From assembly GCA_947044405.1 (NCBI GenBank), contig CAMRHE010000115.1, positions 372,001 through 436,000 of the forward strand: DNA of 64,000 nt. Direction: 5' to 3'. Below the pieces are notes generated by a model. The model had not been told where the DNA came from, did no database searches, and worked only from the letters and a program-made list of their open reading frames with translations. How positions within the stretch are numbered: position 1 is the stretch's first letter; every line of letters starts with the position of its first letter. Shown piece after piece: positions 1 to 12,100 of the stretch. The translations under genes and the position numbers were made by a program. The stretch is from Leptodactylus fallax. Lineage: Eukaryota > Chordata > Amphibia > Anura > Leptodactylidae.

Positions 1-68
1 GATGTTGTGCATCTGAGGTCATACTGTAGGACTAGAAATCAGACATCTTCCTGTCTGGTATCCAGGAT

Positions 69-522
69 AAGAATCTCTCACATTGAGGAGAGCACCAGTG
101 AAAGTGTGTAGAGTTTGAATTGCCTTTTGCCCTCTACTTAGCATCTACATATCACAAGGCATTATGGGAAAGGAGCTGGGAGCTCATACGCCCTCTGTTG
201 GATGTAACAGATCCTCAATTTGCTTTTGACTCACCGAGTCTTGAGACAGCAAATGGGATTTTAGCCAAGCCAATTTCACTTATCTGCATACAGCGCTGTT
301 TCAGGATTTTTGTCCCTCATCAGTACAGAGCAAAGTGAACTGGCTGGCTTTGTGAGAGGCAATGAGTGGCTTAGGGACAAGAATCTCTGACATTGAGGAG
401 AGCACCAGTGAAGGTGTGTAGAGTCTGATTTGCCTTTTGCCCTCTACTTAGCATCTACATATCACAAGGCATTATGGGAAAGGAGCTGGGAGCTCATACG
501 CCCTCTGTTGGATGTAACAGAT
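69..522. repeat. Local tandem duplication, two copies of about 143 bp with a 310-bp period
   Basis: The segment from 71 to 212 recurs from 381 to 522 with only a few differences. Both copies run from GAATCTCT through CATTATGGGAAAGGAGC to GATGTAACAGAT. A short TATCCAGGAT sequence precedes copy 1 and follows copy 2, which fits a head-to-tail duplication of a 310-bp segment. Short open frames in both copies share the same first residues only because the DNA is duplicated; they begin at TTG and match no protein I recognise. The CATTATGGGAA motif is common in dispersed vertebrate repeats, so the segment may belong to an unidentified element. Confidence 0.8.
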
Positions 523-3161
523 ATCCAGGATGAAATTGAAAGGGCTCTTATTCTGCTTGGTGGCAGGAGAGTTGCATTGGGTGCATGCAAGCTTCTCATG
601 GGGTGGTTGCCAGTCTTAATCATTGATGATCTCTTCACTACTTACCAAGCACAGTGTTGTACTTTTACATATAGCAGCTCAGTCCATTCACTTGAATGGG
701 ATTGAGCTGCAAAGAGGCCATGTGACTAATGTATGTGATGGCCTATGAATCAGAAGCATTGTGTTAGGGAATTGCCTGTTGAGCAATTCCCCAGTGGCTG
801 ATGCTGAAACCAGGAAGGAAGGGAATGACAGAGACATTGAGTCCTAAACTTGACCCAGCCACTGTCCCTACCTACTTGCCTCACAGTCCTAAAGACAGGG
901 ACAACTGGGAGGCAGTCCCTTCTCTAGATAAGTGTAAACACAAAACGCGGACAAGACAACACAACACAGAAGAGGAATTAGAAAGCCAAGGGTCAAAGTC
1001 AAAGAGATAAAGCAGTACCAAATCGCAATCCAAAAGAGTAGTCACAAGCCAAAAAGCAGAGGTCAGAAATACAATATAATAACAAGAGAGACGGACAGGA
1101 CAGAGTCACAATAGCCAGAAACATGAATGAGCTGATGACCTGTTTATAGGAAATCCAGAACCGGCCCCAGGCTTCATTGGCAGATAGGCTGTCAATCACA
1201 TAGCAAGGATAACATTAACTATTAGAGGAGCAGAGGGAAACAAAGGTGTAAGAGATGGGTGTGGTGGAAATCAATACAGAGGTGAGGGAATAGAACAGTG
1301 TTCAGACAGGGTACTACAAGAACCTAAAGCAAGGAATCATAGCTGGACACACCTCCTGCGCCATAGCATGCGGCCAGAGGATGGCACCGAAGTCTGAACG
1401 GACGTTACACATTGCTCAAACAGTTGATCCACAGGGGTCCTGGATGCCAGACCCCTCACTGATCTTCAATTGATGACCTATCAACAAGATGTGATCAACA
1501 AGGTACATCAAGAAAATATAAAACTTTGTATACTGGATTGGAGCATGGGGTGAATGAGCAAAACATTCTTAAGACTGACTTATGAGCAGATACTTGCTGC
1601 ATGTTCTTAGTTTTCCTTATTTGCAAACACATTAAAACCTCATCATAAGAGACAGGTAAATACAAATTCAGATGCTGAGAACCTGATATATCCCTAGTGG
1701 TGTGAGAATAAATTGCAAAATGTAAACCACATATTTACATATACAAAACACCAATTCATCTACACATATATACCGAATGTGTAATGTCCCACAGGAACAC
1801 TATTTCTGGAAAAGTGCGGTTGATTTAGACTAATGTTGCTGAATATGTTTATGATGTTTCTAGTACTTTGCACTGTGCTTTTTAAGTTACATGCATACGA
1901 TCAGAATTTACATATGGAAAATCTGCACTGAAATCCACATGTATAAGCATAGAAATCCGCATGGAAAGTCTACACAAAAAATTGGCATCATAAGGTCAAG
2001 TTCCACACTGAAAAAATCTGTATCTCGTGCATGAGAGATAGATTAAGGTGAGGAATTGTCTACATTGAAATTTGGGGAAAATAACTGTGGTGTAGTATAC
2101 TTATTGTAGACTGAAACCACGCTCTCACTCTTTGCAGTGAACCATTCTTTACTGACACATGTTTCAAGAATACAACAGCAATGGAGCAGCGTTTGCAAAA
2201 AGTCTCTGATGATGAAGGGTTCCTTTTCTTGTAGCAGTGGTTCGACATCTGTATTTTTGTATTGGTTGCCATCGATGCACAAATAAAGATTATAAGACTA
2301 GTATTCAAGCAATTGTCTGGTAAGCAAATTCTCTTCATCTTATAGTCCTTACAGGTAAAGAATACTGATGGCGGCCAGGAGGAAGCTCCAGAGGTAGCAC
2401 TCACAGAGGTGGCTGCATGTCGGAAGATGGCAAGGAAAGCTGTAACATTGAAGGTTTCAGAGGAAGCTGATCTTGGTGCGTGTAAGGAATGTGTGTTTGG
2501 ATATTGTTTTAAGAGATTCCCCAGATCGGTGGATTTTGACATTCACCTCCATTGAACAAAGTAAACTGTGTAGTAAACAAAATAAGACCTAATCCAGAGT
2601 CTTGTGTACACGTTTGTAGAAGAAAAGCCATTGTTTCAGCCCTGACTATTTGAAATAAAAGTTGCTCACATATCTGATTTGACGTTTAGAGGACTATAGA
2701 AGGCTAGGAAGCCCTTTATTCTGTGTACACCACAGAATAGTATTTCCCTTAGCAAATGCAAGCTTTGCGTGGAGATTTAACTAGTTATGTCAGGGTTTTT
2801 GCAAACCAAATTGAAAAATGCTATAAAATATGTGTTTTTTCCCATCCCTGACCCAGATTTAAAGGAAGCATCACATGATTTGTAGACAGGCGATTGGGTG
2901 GTGATTGCATGTGAGAAGAAGCTTTGACCCAAGGTTTGATGGCCCATACCAGGTACAACTGACCACTGCCACATCTGTAAAATAGGAAGGAAGAGCAACG
3001 TTGGTTCAAGTCAGGTCCTGGATCCGGAAACTAGTTTTCATGATGTGGCCCCTAGCAGAGTTGGTCCTGATGTTGCCCCTGGTGGGGACGCTAAATGAGG
3101 TATTTAAAGAGGATTGGGACCATAAATTTCTAAACATCATGAAAAAAAATTATGAAAGGGC
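523..3161. other. Intergenic, no gene seen
   Basis: No coding sequence is supported. There is a perfect 9-bp stem hairpin at 767-791 (GGGAATTGC, 7-nt loop, GCAATTCCC). Around 1432-1500 a GGGGTCCTGGATGCCAGACC stretch followed by TTGATGACCTATC resembles part of a dispersed frog foldback family that is seen more completely at 14280-14405. The rest is AT-rich, unassigned sequence with short chance reading frames. Confidence 0.5.
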
Positions 3162-3615
3162 TTAAAGAGGTTGTCCAGGCTAAAAAATATTTTCTAAATT
3201 AAGCTGGGAAGGTGAAAGAAATAAAATAAAACACACTCACCTGTCCCCGATGCTCTGATGTCTCCTAGGGCAGTCCAGTCCTGCAGCTCGACTGCCTTCT
3301 TTCTGTTGAATTTCTTGCCGCCTCCCCTCCTCTGAGGCCGCTGATTGGCCTCAGCAGTCACATGACATCCCTGGTTCCCTCAGCAGGTAGTGACATCCCT
3401 GGTTCCCTTTATGAGGCCACTGATTGGCCTCAGCTGTCACATGTGGCGGGTACCTCCACCAGAAGACAACAACGGAGCTGCAGGACCGGACTATGCGGAG
3501 AGACACCATAGCACCGGGGACAGATGAGTATGGTTTTTTTTTTATTTTTTTTTACCTCTCATTTTTTACCTCCCATAATTAATAAATAAAATTTTAGCCT
3601 GGACATCCCCTTTAA
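3162..3615. mobile_element. TTAA-flanked MITE (piggyBac-like target site)
   Basis: The element at 3166-3611 is bounded on both sides by TTAA (3162-3165 and 3612-3615). Its ends are inverted repeats: the left begins AGAGGTTGTCCAGGC and the reverse complement of the right begins AGGGGATGTCCAGGC, extending into TAAAA. It encodes nothing. It contains two imperfect copies of a TGATTGGCCTCAGC segment near 3342 and 3423. A TTAA target duplication is typical of piggyBac-type transposition; the family name is inferred. Confidence 0.75.
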
Positions 3616-3617
3616 GG

Positions 3618-3942
3618 ATTCCTAAATGGTAACACCGTAATCGTAATGACCCACCAGACAAAGCTGCCATATCGTTTTTAATGCAGAGTGTACACAGTAA
3701 AAAGAAAATGCAAAAAATGATAGAAATGTGGGTTTTTTCACATGGACCCACAAAAAATGTTAATCGAAACATTATATGTACCCCAAAATGGTGCAAAATG
3801 GAAGTACAACTCGTCACACAAAAAATAAGCCCTCACTTAGCTATATCGACAGAAAAATAAAGTTATGAATTTTGGAAGGCGGGAAAGGAAAATATGAAAA
3901 AAGTCGCCGAGCATTAACTACCCTGTGTCCTTAAAGGGTTAA
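3618..3942. repeat. Dispersed frog repeat fragment
   Basis: The stretch contains GTACCCCAAAATGGTGCAAA, then ACAACTCGTCACACAAAAA, GCTATATCGACAGAAAAATA and TTTTGGAAGGCGGG, ending near CCTTAAAGGGTTAA. I recognise this word order as a highly repeated anuran sequence, but I cannot assign a superfamily. The TTAA MITE just upstream may have inserted into the same older element. Confidence 0.5.
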
Positions 3943-4009
3943 TATACTGCAGTTATAGTTTATATCTTTTACAAGAGGAGGGAATTTTTAATGAAGGGTT
4001 AAACAATAG

Positions 4010-4280
4010 TGTTATGTGAAAGACCATTTGTCTTTGTATCTGTATTTGTCTTTCAAACAAGCTAAGGCTGGGTTCAGTCAAGAGACCCTGGATTGTCCAT
4101 TTGTTAGACTTTTTCCACCTTGAATTTGGTCCGTATATTGTGTTTATTGTGTTGTGTTATCTGTAAAATGATATAAAAGGCTGGACCCTATTACAATAAA
4201 TTGGGAGATTCATACATTCTTGTCTGTGTGTGTACACTTGTTCCCCGACCTGGCAATGAATTGGATTTCACAGAAGGCAT
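4010..4280 (+). mobile_element. Candidate solo LTR (weak)
   Basis: The segment starts near TGTTATGTGAAAG. It has a TATA-like GATATAAAAG at about 4170, an AATAAA about 25 bp later, then a GT-rich stretch (CTTGTCTGTGTGTGTACAC). This promoter, polyadenylation signal and GT-rich order fits an LTR. No clean target site duplication or matching TG/CA ends could be fixed, so the boundaries are approximate. No internal retroviral coding region is present. Confidence 0.3.
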
Positions 4281-5038
4281 TCAGCAGAGTTTGGCCTGCA
4301 CATAAAATTGCTCCAACATTGAATATTGGAGCATGCTCACTGAAGACTAAAATGAGCCCAAATATCATATAGAACTAGAATGTTTTGCTTGTGCATGCCT
4401 ATTGTGACCTGGCATAAGCTGTTTCTTGGTGCACAAATTATTGCATTTAGAGCATGCTTTTGAAAAATGGAACTAAGCCTCAAACCTAAAAACTGATGGA
4501 CATGAGGGAGTACAACAAAAACTGGTAGACAAGTACTTTATAAATATGGTGCAAATGTGAGCACCAGATCAGTCCTCATAAATATACCCCCTTATTTTGT
4601 TTTTTTATAGCTAGAGTGTATACACAAGAGGAATTGAGTCAGCATCAGGTGTTCAACATGTCAGGTTCACTTGAATGTATAGCAATGAGGAAGCGTGTAA
4701 GGATGGCCAAACCTGGCCATGGTGCCATTGTGGGCCATTTTGCATCAGGACCCAGGAGCTTAAGGTTACACCTCCACACATAGGTTACTTTGCATGTTAC
4801 ATAGTTACTTATCCGATTAGTGGTTTATCATTCATTGCAAGTTTGTTAGAATTCCTGATGATCATTAGAAAAATCTCTAAATCTTGTTTATGCTTTCATA
4901 GTATATGCCATTGCTACATCTAGGGGTAGGACATCCCATAGCTTTCTCATAGTAATACCTGAAGTGCCTTTACTGCACACATATAGAATTCCCCCTGGTC
5001 CTTTCTACAGTTCTTGGAAATACATACAATAATGATAC
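4281..5038. other. Intergenic, no gene seen
   Basis: Unassigned AT-rich DNA. The 82-codon open frame at 4675-4923 has no recognisable domain or plausible splice context. Confidence 0.5.
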
Positions 5039-5154
5039 AAATTAGGGTATACTAGCCAAGTGGGCGGTAACTGTTGTTTTTCTGGAGGCGGAGTCTATGT
5101 GTATGCTCTCTGTCATGCAGTGTTACCTCCCACTTGGCTAGTATATGCTAATTT
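5039..5154. mobile_element. Short palindromic MITE, 116 bp
   Basis: The left 33 bp (5039-5071) and the reverse complement of the right 33 bp (5122-5154) match at all but about three positions. Both read AAATTAG, then TATACTAGCCAAGTGGG, then GGTAAC. The centre is about 50 bp and non-coding. No target site duplication is obvious. Confidence 0.75.
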
Positions 5155-5265
5155 GCATCAATATTAATAGGGTTTATATCTTTCGAATGGCTGAACAGAT
5201 TTGGATAAAAACCAGATGATGTATGTCATTGAGCTTTTCAGACCTGGTGACCAGTCCTATGTAAG

Positions 5266-5782
5266 TGTTGGGGGAAACACCCCGAGAATATGTTACCGTA
5301 GTCTTAATTGATAATCAATAAGTATCGAGCGCTCGGAGAACACACAAGAGACAAGTAGTCAAGACTGCTTATCCAGATGTTCTGTTTTATTATTCTTATA
5401 CAATATTCTTATAACATAAATAGGCGTATTCGTTCTCATGCAGTACAAGGGAAGGAATGTTGGAGGTTTTAGGTTCACAGATACTGGACAGTAAACATCT
5501 GTAGTTGTCCTTCACTATCTTGGACAAATTGCTAGCTTAGGCAAGATTCATCCAAACTGGAAGGCAGTCACAGAATCCTGTGTCAACTTCTTTGTGAACT
5601 TTAGTAAGACTTTAACAAAATGGATACAGAAGTAGACAAAATGGATTCCACCCTCCACATAAGTAGGTGCATTACAGTGTAGGATCATAGGCCATATTTT
5701 GATGTCAGTAATTTCAGTAGGGCACAAACACTGGTCTAGATCATAGCCCTCATGATGACCATGGCAAGGCAAACCTCTGACA
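5266..5782 (-). mobile_element. Probable solo LTR of an endogenous retrovirus-like element
   Basis: Read on the minus strand the segment starts TGTCAGAGG and ends CCCCAACA, the TG...CA form of an LTR. It is 517 bp long. A minus-strand AATAAA (plus-strand TTTATT at 5386-5391) lies about 120 bp before the 3' end, as expected for the R/U5 boundary. A TTATAAG-type box lies shortly upstream of it. No gag, pol or env remnant is adjacent, so it would be a solo LTR. A flanking target duplication was not found, which lowers confidence. A 74-codon frame inside it is not a gene. Confidence 0.4.
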
Positions 5783-6860
5783 ACTGCTCTTATAAATATT
5801 CATTTTAGGATGATAGAAGTAGAATTTATCCAAGGCTCTGAACTTCAAGATTCTACCTAGATAGTTTCAACTTAAAGGATGTGTTTGTTTTACAATATGT
5901 TTTTTCATTAAATTCCCTCCCAAAAAAAATCAGATCTGCTGCAATCTACAGGAGAACCCAGTAGTAACAGCAGCTACTTCATGGTGCCCATTCATACCAA
6001 TAGGGTGTCCATGCGCTCTTTGTTATTACCATCTAATAAATAAGGATCTCCCAAAAAGCGTGCAATCTCTAATAACTCACTGCCTTACTATTGTGTTGAG
6101 TTTTCTGACGCAGACACCCTTTTATATGGGAAGTTTCTTCTTTATAACTCTTTACATCACTGGTCAGCATTGTGTAGATAGTCAAAGCGTCCATCAATAA
6201 CAAGGAGGAGGAGGAGGCAAGATAGAACCAGTGGTTTCCACGACAGGAACACACCACTTTAATACAATACCCTTATTATATATTTATAATTGTATTGATG
6301 TAAATCTGTGTACAGTACTTACTGCTGCGGTGTTCTAACCCAAAGACCTCAGAGGGGTAAGCAGACACCTTCGTACACACATCTCCATAAGATCTCTGAG
6401 GAGTGAGGAAATCTGGTACTTCAGGCCAGGGATTGGCCCCCAGATAGGGGGTCCACAATGAGATGTAGATGTACCGCAGGCAGGGGGATCTTGGGAGGGT
6501 AAGCAGTCACCTTCCCAAAGGTGTAACACTAAGATTTGGCCTTAAAACATCTTAAAAAATAATTGGAAAAAATTTCCACAGACAGTGAATAGGGCACAAA
6601 TTGCTAACACATTCACTGGTCCTTGTGATGCACTAAAGTAAATGTTCTTGCTTTTTCTTCCAAAAAGGAAATATTTTTGCTAGCGGAAAAATGAGGTGGA
6701 AAGTGGAAGTGTTAGTGTGACTAAGTCAAAGGGCCGAGTCCCCTGCAAATTCACCTGTCAGCTTCCCCTTAACCACAAGATGAATAATGCATGGCCTTTA
6801 ATCCCTCACACTTGCATTTAGAGGGATGTTAGATCCATTTTAAGAACACACCACACAATC
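5783..6860. other. Intergenic, no gene seen
   Basis: No coding sequence recognised. A short GGA-rich run (about 6203-6216) and unassigned AT-rich DNA are present. Confidence 0.5.
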
Positions 6861-6995
6861 CTTCCCTCCCCATATGGAAGAGAGTTCTGCCCACTCCTCC
6901 CAACCCCCTCTCTGTGAACACAGAATCCTGAGTACCAGCTTCAGGGACAGTCATACATACAGAAGAGCTCTGCCGCCCTGCTGCTTGTAGCTAAG
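6860..6995 (+). other. PRNP: Candidate non-coding first exon and promoter of PRNP
   Basis: A locally GC-richer stretch (CTCTGCCGCCCTGCTGC) ends at CTAAG followed by GTAAG (donor GT at 6996-6997), a near-consensus splice donor. C-rich sequence (CCCACTCCTCCC) lies about 80 bp upstream. Tetrapod PRNP genes have one or two short non-coding exons well upstream of the coding exon, so this is a reasonable place for exon 1. The implied intron of about 15.7 kb is of the order seen in mammals. The 5' boundary is arbitrary and there is no transcript evidence. Confidence 0.3.
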
Positions 6996-9071
6996 GTAAG
7001 CTTTCTACATATTTTATTAAAATATCTCATTCCAGAGAAGATACATTAACTGTTTCAGCATTGATACCTAAATTCAGCCTGTTTCTGGCGAGGAAAATTT
7101 AGCAAAATCCTTCGTAAGCACATGGCAAAATAGACTGCATTTGTTCACGTTACATACCGAATGTTGTGTTATTAGAGCTTGACAGTGTCATGGTCAGTAA
7201 TGGAACAGCGTGCACCAAGCCTATGACTAATTTAATAGGTAGTTGTCACAAGTGCATGTGTCATGCTATGAGGTTTATTGTATTGCTTCGTATTTATACC
7301 ATTGATCATAGTGTAATAAGGCACAGAAGAAGGGATCTGCTAGGTTTGATAGATAGCACCATTAGGCCTATATCTTTAGACAGGTAAGAAAAGGCTCCGT
7401 TTATTATACATGATATACTTGATATATATATGTGTAATATTTTGGCGACATCTCATTTTGACATTGCTATTTTTTTCATCAGCTTACGTAAACCTACTGC
7501 ATTGGCTCAGTCTCGAGATCAGACATAGCACTGTATGTAGGTGTGCGTGTATTGTGTGTTGACAGGTATCAATGGCCCAGTTCCTATTGAATGGAGATAA
7601 TGAAAACTGCATTACCCACAATCCCCAGCCATGCTAATTGCTAGAAAATCTTAGAATGTTTTGTAAGTCAATTTTGATATCCAGTGATGTATGCGACGTA
7701 GTTTAAGGGGAGGTGGTTGGCAAGGCATGTATCCAGGGTGGCAAATGGCAGGCTAGATGTGAACAAGACAAGTGTTTAGATGATATGAACCCCCTAGAGA
7801 CTATTGTTTATCATAGGAGTGTATGTTGGATACTTAGGATTATTTTGCAACTTGAGAAATGATTGGTTTCGAGATCCGAAACGCGTTGCCTTTGCAACTT
7901 TAATAAATATATTTACCTTGAACCTGATCCAGTATGGTCTGTCTGCGGCAATAGCAAGAATCATTTTATCAGTATATCTGTAGATTATGTGAAGGAAAGC
8001 CTGGCTTTGTTCTGCGATGTTCTGCAGTGGCTGTGCTATGCCCCAATGCAGGGGTGGACATACCATACAGCATGTACAATATGTGCAGCTAGACATGGGC
8101 TCAGTAGGTACTAGGGGCCCTTTTCTCCCTATAAGCAGCAGACAGATTGTTTACTGTCTATTACATTGCATGTCATGAATTTCATAGGTCACAGTTACTG
8201 ATGGATTGTTACAGACGTAATGTGGGTGGGTGCTCTAGATCAATCTATTGAAGACCAAGGAGTCCACATACAGTACTGTTCCCGCATGGGGGTCCTCTGC
8301 CACCTGTGTCCACCTTTGCCTCCATGGTATATATGATATCCCTAAGAGTATATTGCTTTAATTTGCCATTAGCATTGGTTTACATAGGACAATGAGGATA
8401 ATTGTTTGTGTATATTATTGTATCAGTATTTCCAGGTCCATACAATACACTCCAGGGAGTAGCAGGAGAGGATGACATAACATGACATCTTAATGGTTCG
8501 GATGTAGTGTAGACGGATGAAAGTGCCAAATTATACACGGAATAAAACCGGCAACAGATGAAATGATTTTACATCTGATCATAAAGTGCTGTAATGTATT
8601 AGGAGATCATTATGCATCTTTATGTAATGCGTAGTATTTCCTGAGTAGACTAGTTCAGACTTCATGGATTATTCATGTAGCAGTCGTATGGCTCTGTGTC
8701 GCTGGGTGTATGTTATTGGCATTGTCATGGATTGGTAATCTGTATCTAATAGATTCCATTATTCTGAATCTAGAAGTCTGTTGATCTTGGCATGTGCATG
8801 AGACATCAAATAAGGCACTGTTCACATTGCAGTCATTTTTTCCATTTTTCTGCTCCATCATGGAAGCAGAAAAATAGCTGGACAATAGGGGCACCCATCT
8901 GACCCCGTTATCTTTTAATGAGTCAGTCAGTTTCCATCCAGGTATCCATCTTTATGATGGGAGGGCGCAGCATGTTGCACAATTTTTCCTTTCAAATAAG
9001 ACAGAATTTCTGACAGAGATACAGAATTGAAGTCTTAAGCATTTATAAAGGTGTCCAATAGTAGAACTGAT
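6996..9071. other. Putative PRNP intron or intergenic, no gene seen
   Basis: No exon is supported. A CCGAAACGCGTTG motif followed by TTTAATAAATA at about 7876-7913 resembles the tail of a dispersed vertebrate repeat that I cannot classify. The overlapping opposite-strand frames at 7794-8114 fall over this repeat and are not taken as coding. Confidence 0.45.
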
Positions 9072-9165
9072 TTTGTTGCCCATAGTAACCACTGTTCAAA
9101 ATACATTTCTTAGACTCTGAAAAAAATCAAAAATTTGCTCTGATCAGTTACTGTGGGCAACAAAG
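9072..9165. mobile_element. Short foldback repeat (TTGTTGCCCATAG type)
   Basis: The left end TTTGTTGCCCATAGTAAC and the reverse complement of the right end, CTTTGTTGCCCACAGTAAC, form inverted repeats about 55 bp apart. This terminal sequence is shared by many short dispersed elements in frogs and other vertebrates. Confidence 0.65.
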
Positions 9166-12100
9166 ACGTTTTATTTTTTTTAATAAATGAGGCAAATTTA
9201 CTTATTAAAGATTTATTGAAGTCATTGGCCATACCGAGGGTATATATGCCTTAGATCAGGACTATTAAGCCTAGTCGTCAAGTACCCCAATGTATCATAA
9301 TATGAGGGCCTCCAATGTAGGTAACAACCATGGTAGTTACTGGTTATCAGCAATGTTAAGGACATCTTTAAATCAAGTCCCATTGGAATAAGCAAGGACT
9401 GACTTTGGCAAACATTGCTTTTGCGCCAAGCCCTGTCACCGCCATGGGTTCATGAAAGAAGGGTCCTACAAAAGTCTTCTCTATTCCACTTCTCCATAGC
9501 ATTGTGAATTTTCTCAATGTCCCCTCCACTTAGAAACCACAATGGGGGTTCCACCTTTCACAATATCACTTTTATGCCAAAAAACTGGCATAAAATTGGC
9601 AAATTTTTGGCGCACAGTCATCAATTTCAAGAAAGATGCGCCACTTTTTGTTTTTGCACCCAGCTCACCACTATTTAAGACAGTAGGCTTAGCTGGGTTG
9701 GGATCAAGGTGGACTGAGGTCGAGAAAACCAGGAGAAAACTGGTGTGAGCTATAGCTAACCCTGCCTGATGTAGACTTCACTTTTGTTGCATGGGGCCAC
9801 CCGAGATGTGCAAAAATTATCAAGAGGCCAGGGTCTCTTAATAATCCCGGCACATCTCGCACCAGTGGGGAATGAATTAGGAAATGGTAGTCTTAATAAA
9901 TCACCCCCAGTGTTTGTATTAGAGGAATAGGATTAATAAGCACTTTGCCCTCTTATGATGATGTAATGTGTATGTGAGGATGCAAACAAATACCACTAGG
10001 GGGCCGCTATTGTGATCTGTACCAAAAAATTTCCAAGAAGCCAGCACTGTGGTTGGGAAAAAGAAAGAAGCTAGGTGTGGAACTTGAAGCTACTGGGTTC
10101 TAATACAAAATTTTGTAACTGGGACTCCCTATGTACCATGTGTCATTTATAATACTAGTGTCTTCTTAAAGAGAGCCCATCAGTTGAATATTGGATACTA
10201 AGCCGCCAGCACATCCTTATTTACTATTGGTTATTGTTCCATTTATACCACCTTATGCTTGCCAAGAGATGAATACAAATATTCTGGGCTTCACTGTTCA
10301 TACGTCCATACTTGTGGGGCATATACAGTAAAGCAGAGGTATACTGCCCTGGCTCCAACGTGGAACTGTTATACAGCAATATGCCTCAATATTCCATGAG
10401 GCCATCTACAGCATTAATACATAAAACAAAAAAAAAATGGCCAAACCACTCAAAATCAAAAACGTACTGACAAAGTCAGTTTGGAGAAATGTGTTTAAGT
10501 ATCCTTGCCGAGTTCAGCTGGAGCTGGGGCTCCAACCATGTCCAGACTAGAGGTATACTGTGCTATTATGCAACTAGATATTGTCTGGGATCTTACTTGG
10601 AGTGGTTGGAATTCTTTCTTTTTGGGTGTAATTTCTATCCTTATTCATTTAGGTTGCCTTGTAGTATTAGGGTTACCTGTGTATTTTAATTGGCCCTCGG
10701 ATATTAATGTGATTTTTGATAAACTTTTGTATATTTTTTGATTTTGAATGTTTTGGCCATTTTTTTCTTGGGTTATGTTCAATAGGAAATGGCACTTGCA
10801 TCGGAAGACAAAATGTCGGCATATTTGGGACTAAAACACCAGTTTAGTGGTTTAGTGTCCCATATTCACATGACAGGTTTACCTTTAATGGGAAAGTGGG
10901 CTTTGAGCACCCTCAAGCAACAGGGCCAGACTACAACTGATACTCTGCACCCTTTAGTTATATCCTTCAGCATAGCAAGACAGAAGTGCTATAACACTAG
11001 ATAGATAGTTTGATATCCTACACATATTTGCCTTCCTATGTATTATTTTGTCCATCCCTGTTGAGGAAACTGCCATGAGAGCAGTATGCACAGTCTGGAC
11101 ATCTAATAGTTAAGGGTGCAATATACTCTAGAATTGTACAACAGACCAGCAATAGCGACAAGGTGTTACTTTATATTGTACATACTGTTCCAATACTGGA
11201 TCCAAATATAATGGTATAGATGAAAAATAAAAATCACATCATGGACTAGAATCAGTTCCATTATATATGAGTTCTAGGTGTGCCCTTTACCTTGTCCTCT
11301 CCAATCAGAGATAGATTTGGAATATGGTGCTATATATATTTGATACCTGCACCCAATATACAATACATTGTTATCTGTTGGGTGGTAAACCATAGGTTTC
11401 CTTTAACGTATACTCAATGTAGCTCAATAGCCAGGAGAACCTTTTACATATCTATAAATCTATTTCTTATTTCTTATACCTACAGTAGTGTCAGCCAATG
11501 TACAGTCCACATAAACAGAGACATATTTGACATCTTCTTATGAATCTGAACAGTCAGGCATAGACATGTGATATTTTATCATCTACTCATATCTACAATG
11601 TACGGTATATTTTTGGCCATCAACATAATGAGGCTGAACATGTGAGATATTGAATATATTATTATAAGTCCTGCTACTATACATAATCTTGTTACTCCAA
11701 AAATTCCTAATATCTTCCTGGTAAGAAACATGGATTGTAGCATCCCATGTTGGGAGACATCATCTCCCGATGTATAGTATTTTTTACATCTTTCTATTTT
11801 ACTTCCAGACTTCTCTGCCTCCATCTTTCTGAGAATCAGGCCACTCACTACTCCCATCTGCCATATATCTCAGACTCACAACTCCAGATATTTACCATCA
11901 CTTATCTGAAATCATTGTTTTATAGTGTTATAGTGCACCATCCTAAAATACAGGCACCTATACAAAGTAATACTTGTCTAGAATGGCAGAAACAGTGTAG
12001 CTCGCTGGGCTACTCTGTTTCCATAACTCATATTGACTTCTGTGGGCGTTACGGAAACAGCAGAGCACAGCTGCCTGTTTCGGAAACTCCTAACCTGATG

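Noticed and set aside
120..705. Two small proteins with identical N-termini (120-338 and 430-705)
   Set aside because: They begin at TTG, share residues only because the DNA is a tandem duplication, and have no recognisable domain.
7794..8114. Overlapping opposite-strand frames of 83-100 codons
   Set aside because: They overlap repeat-like sequence with a CCGAAACGCGTTG motif and show no domain or exon signals.
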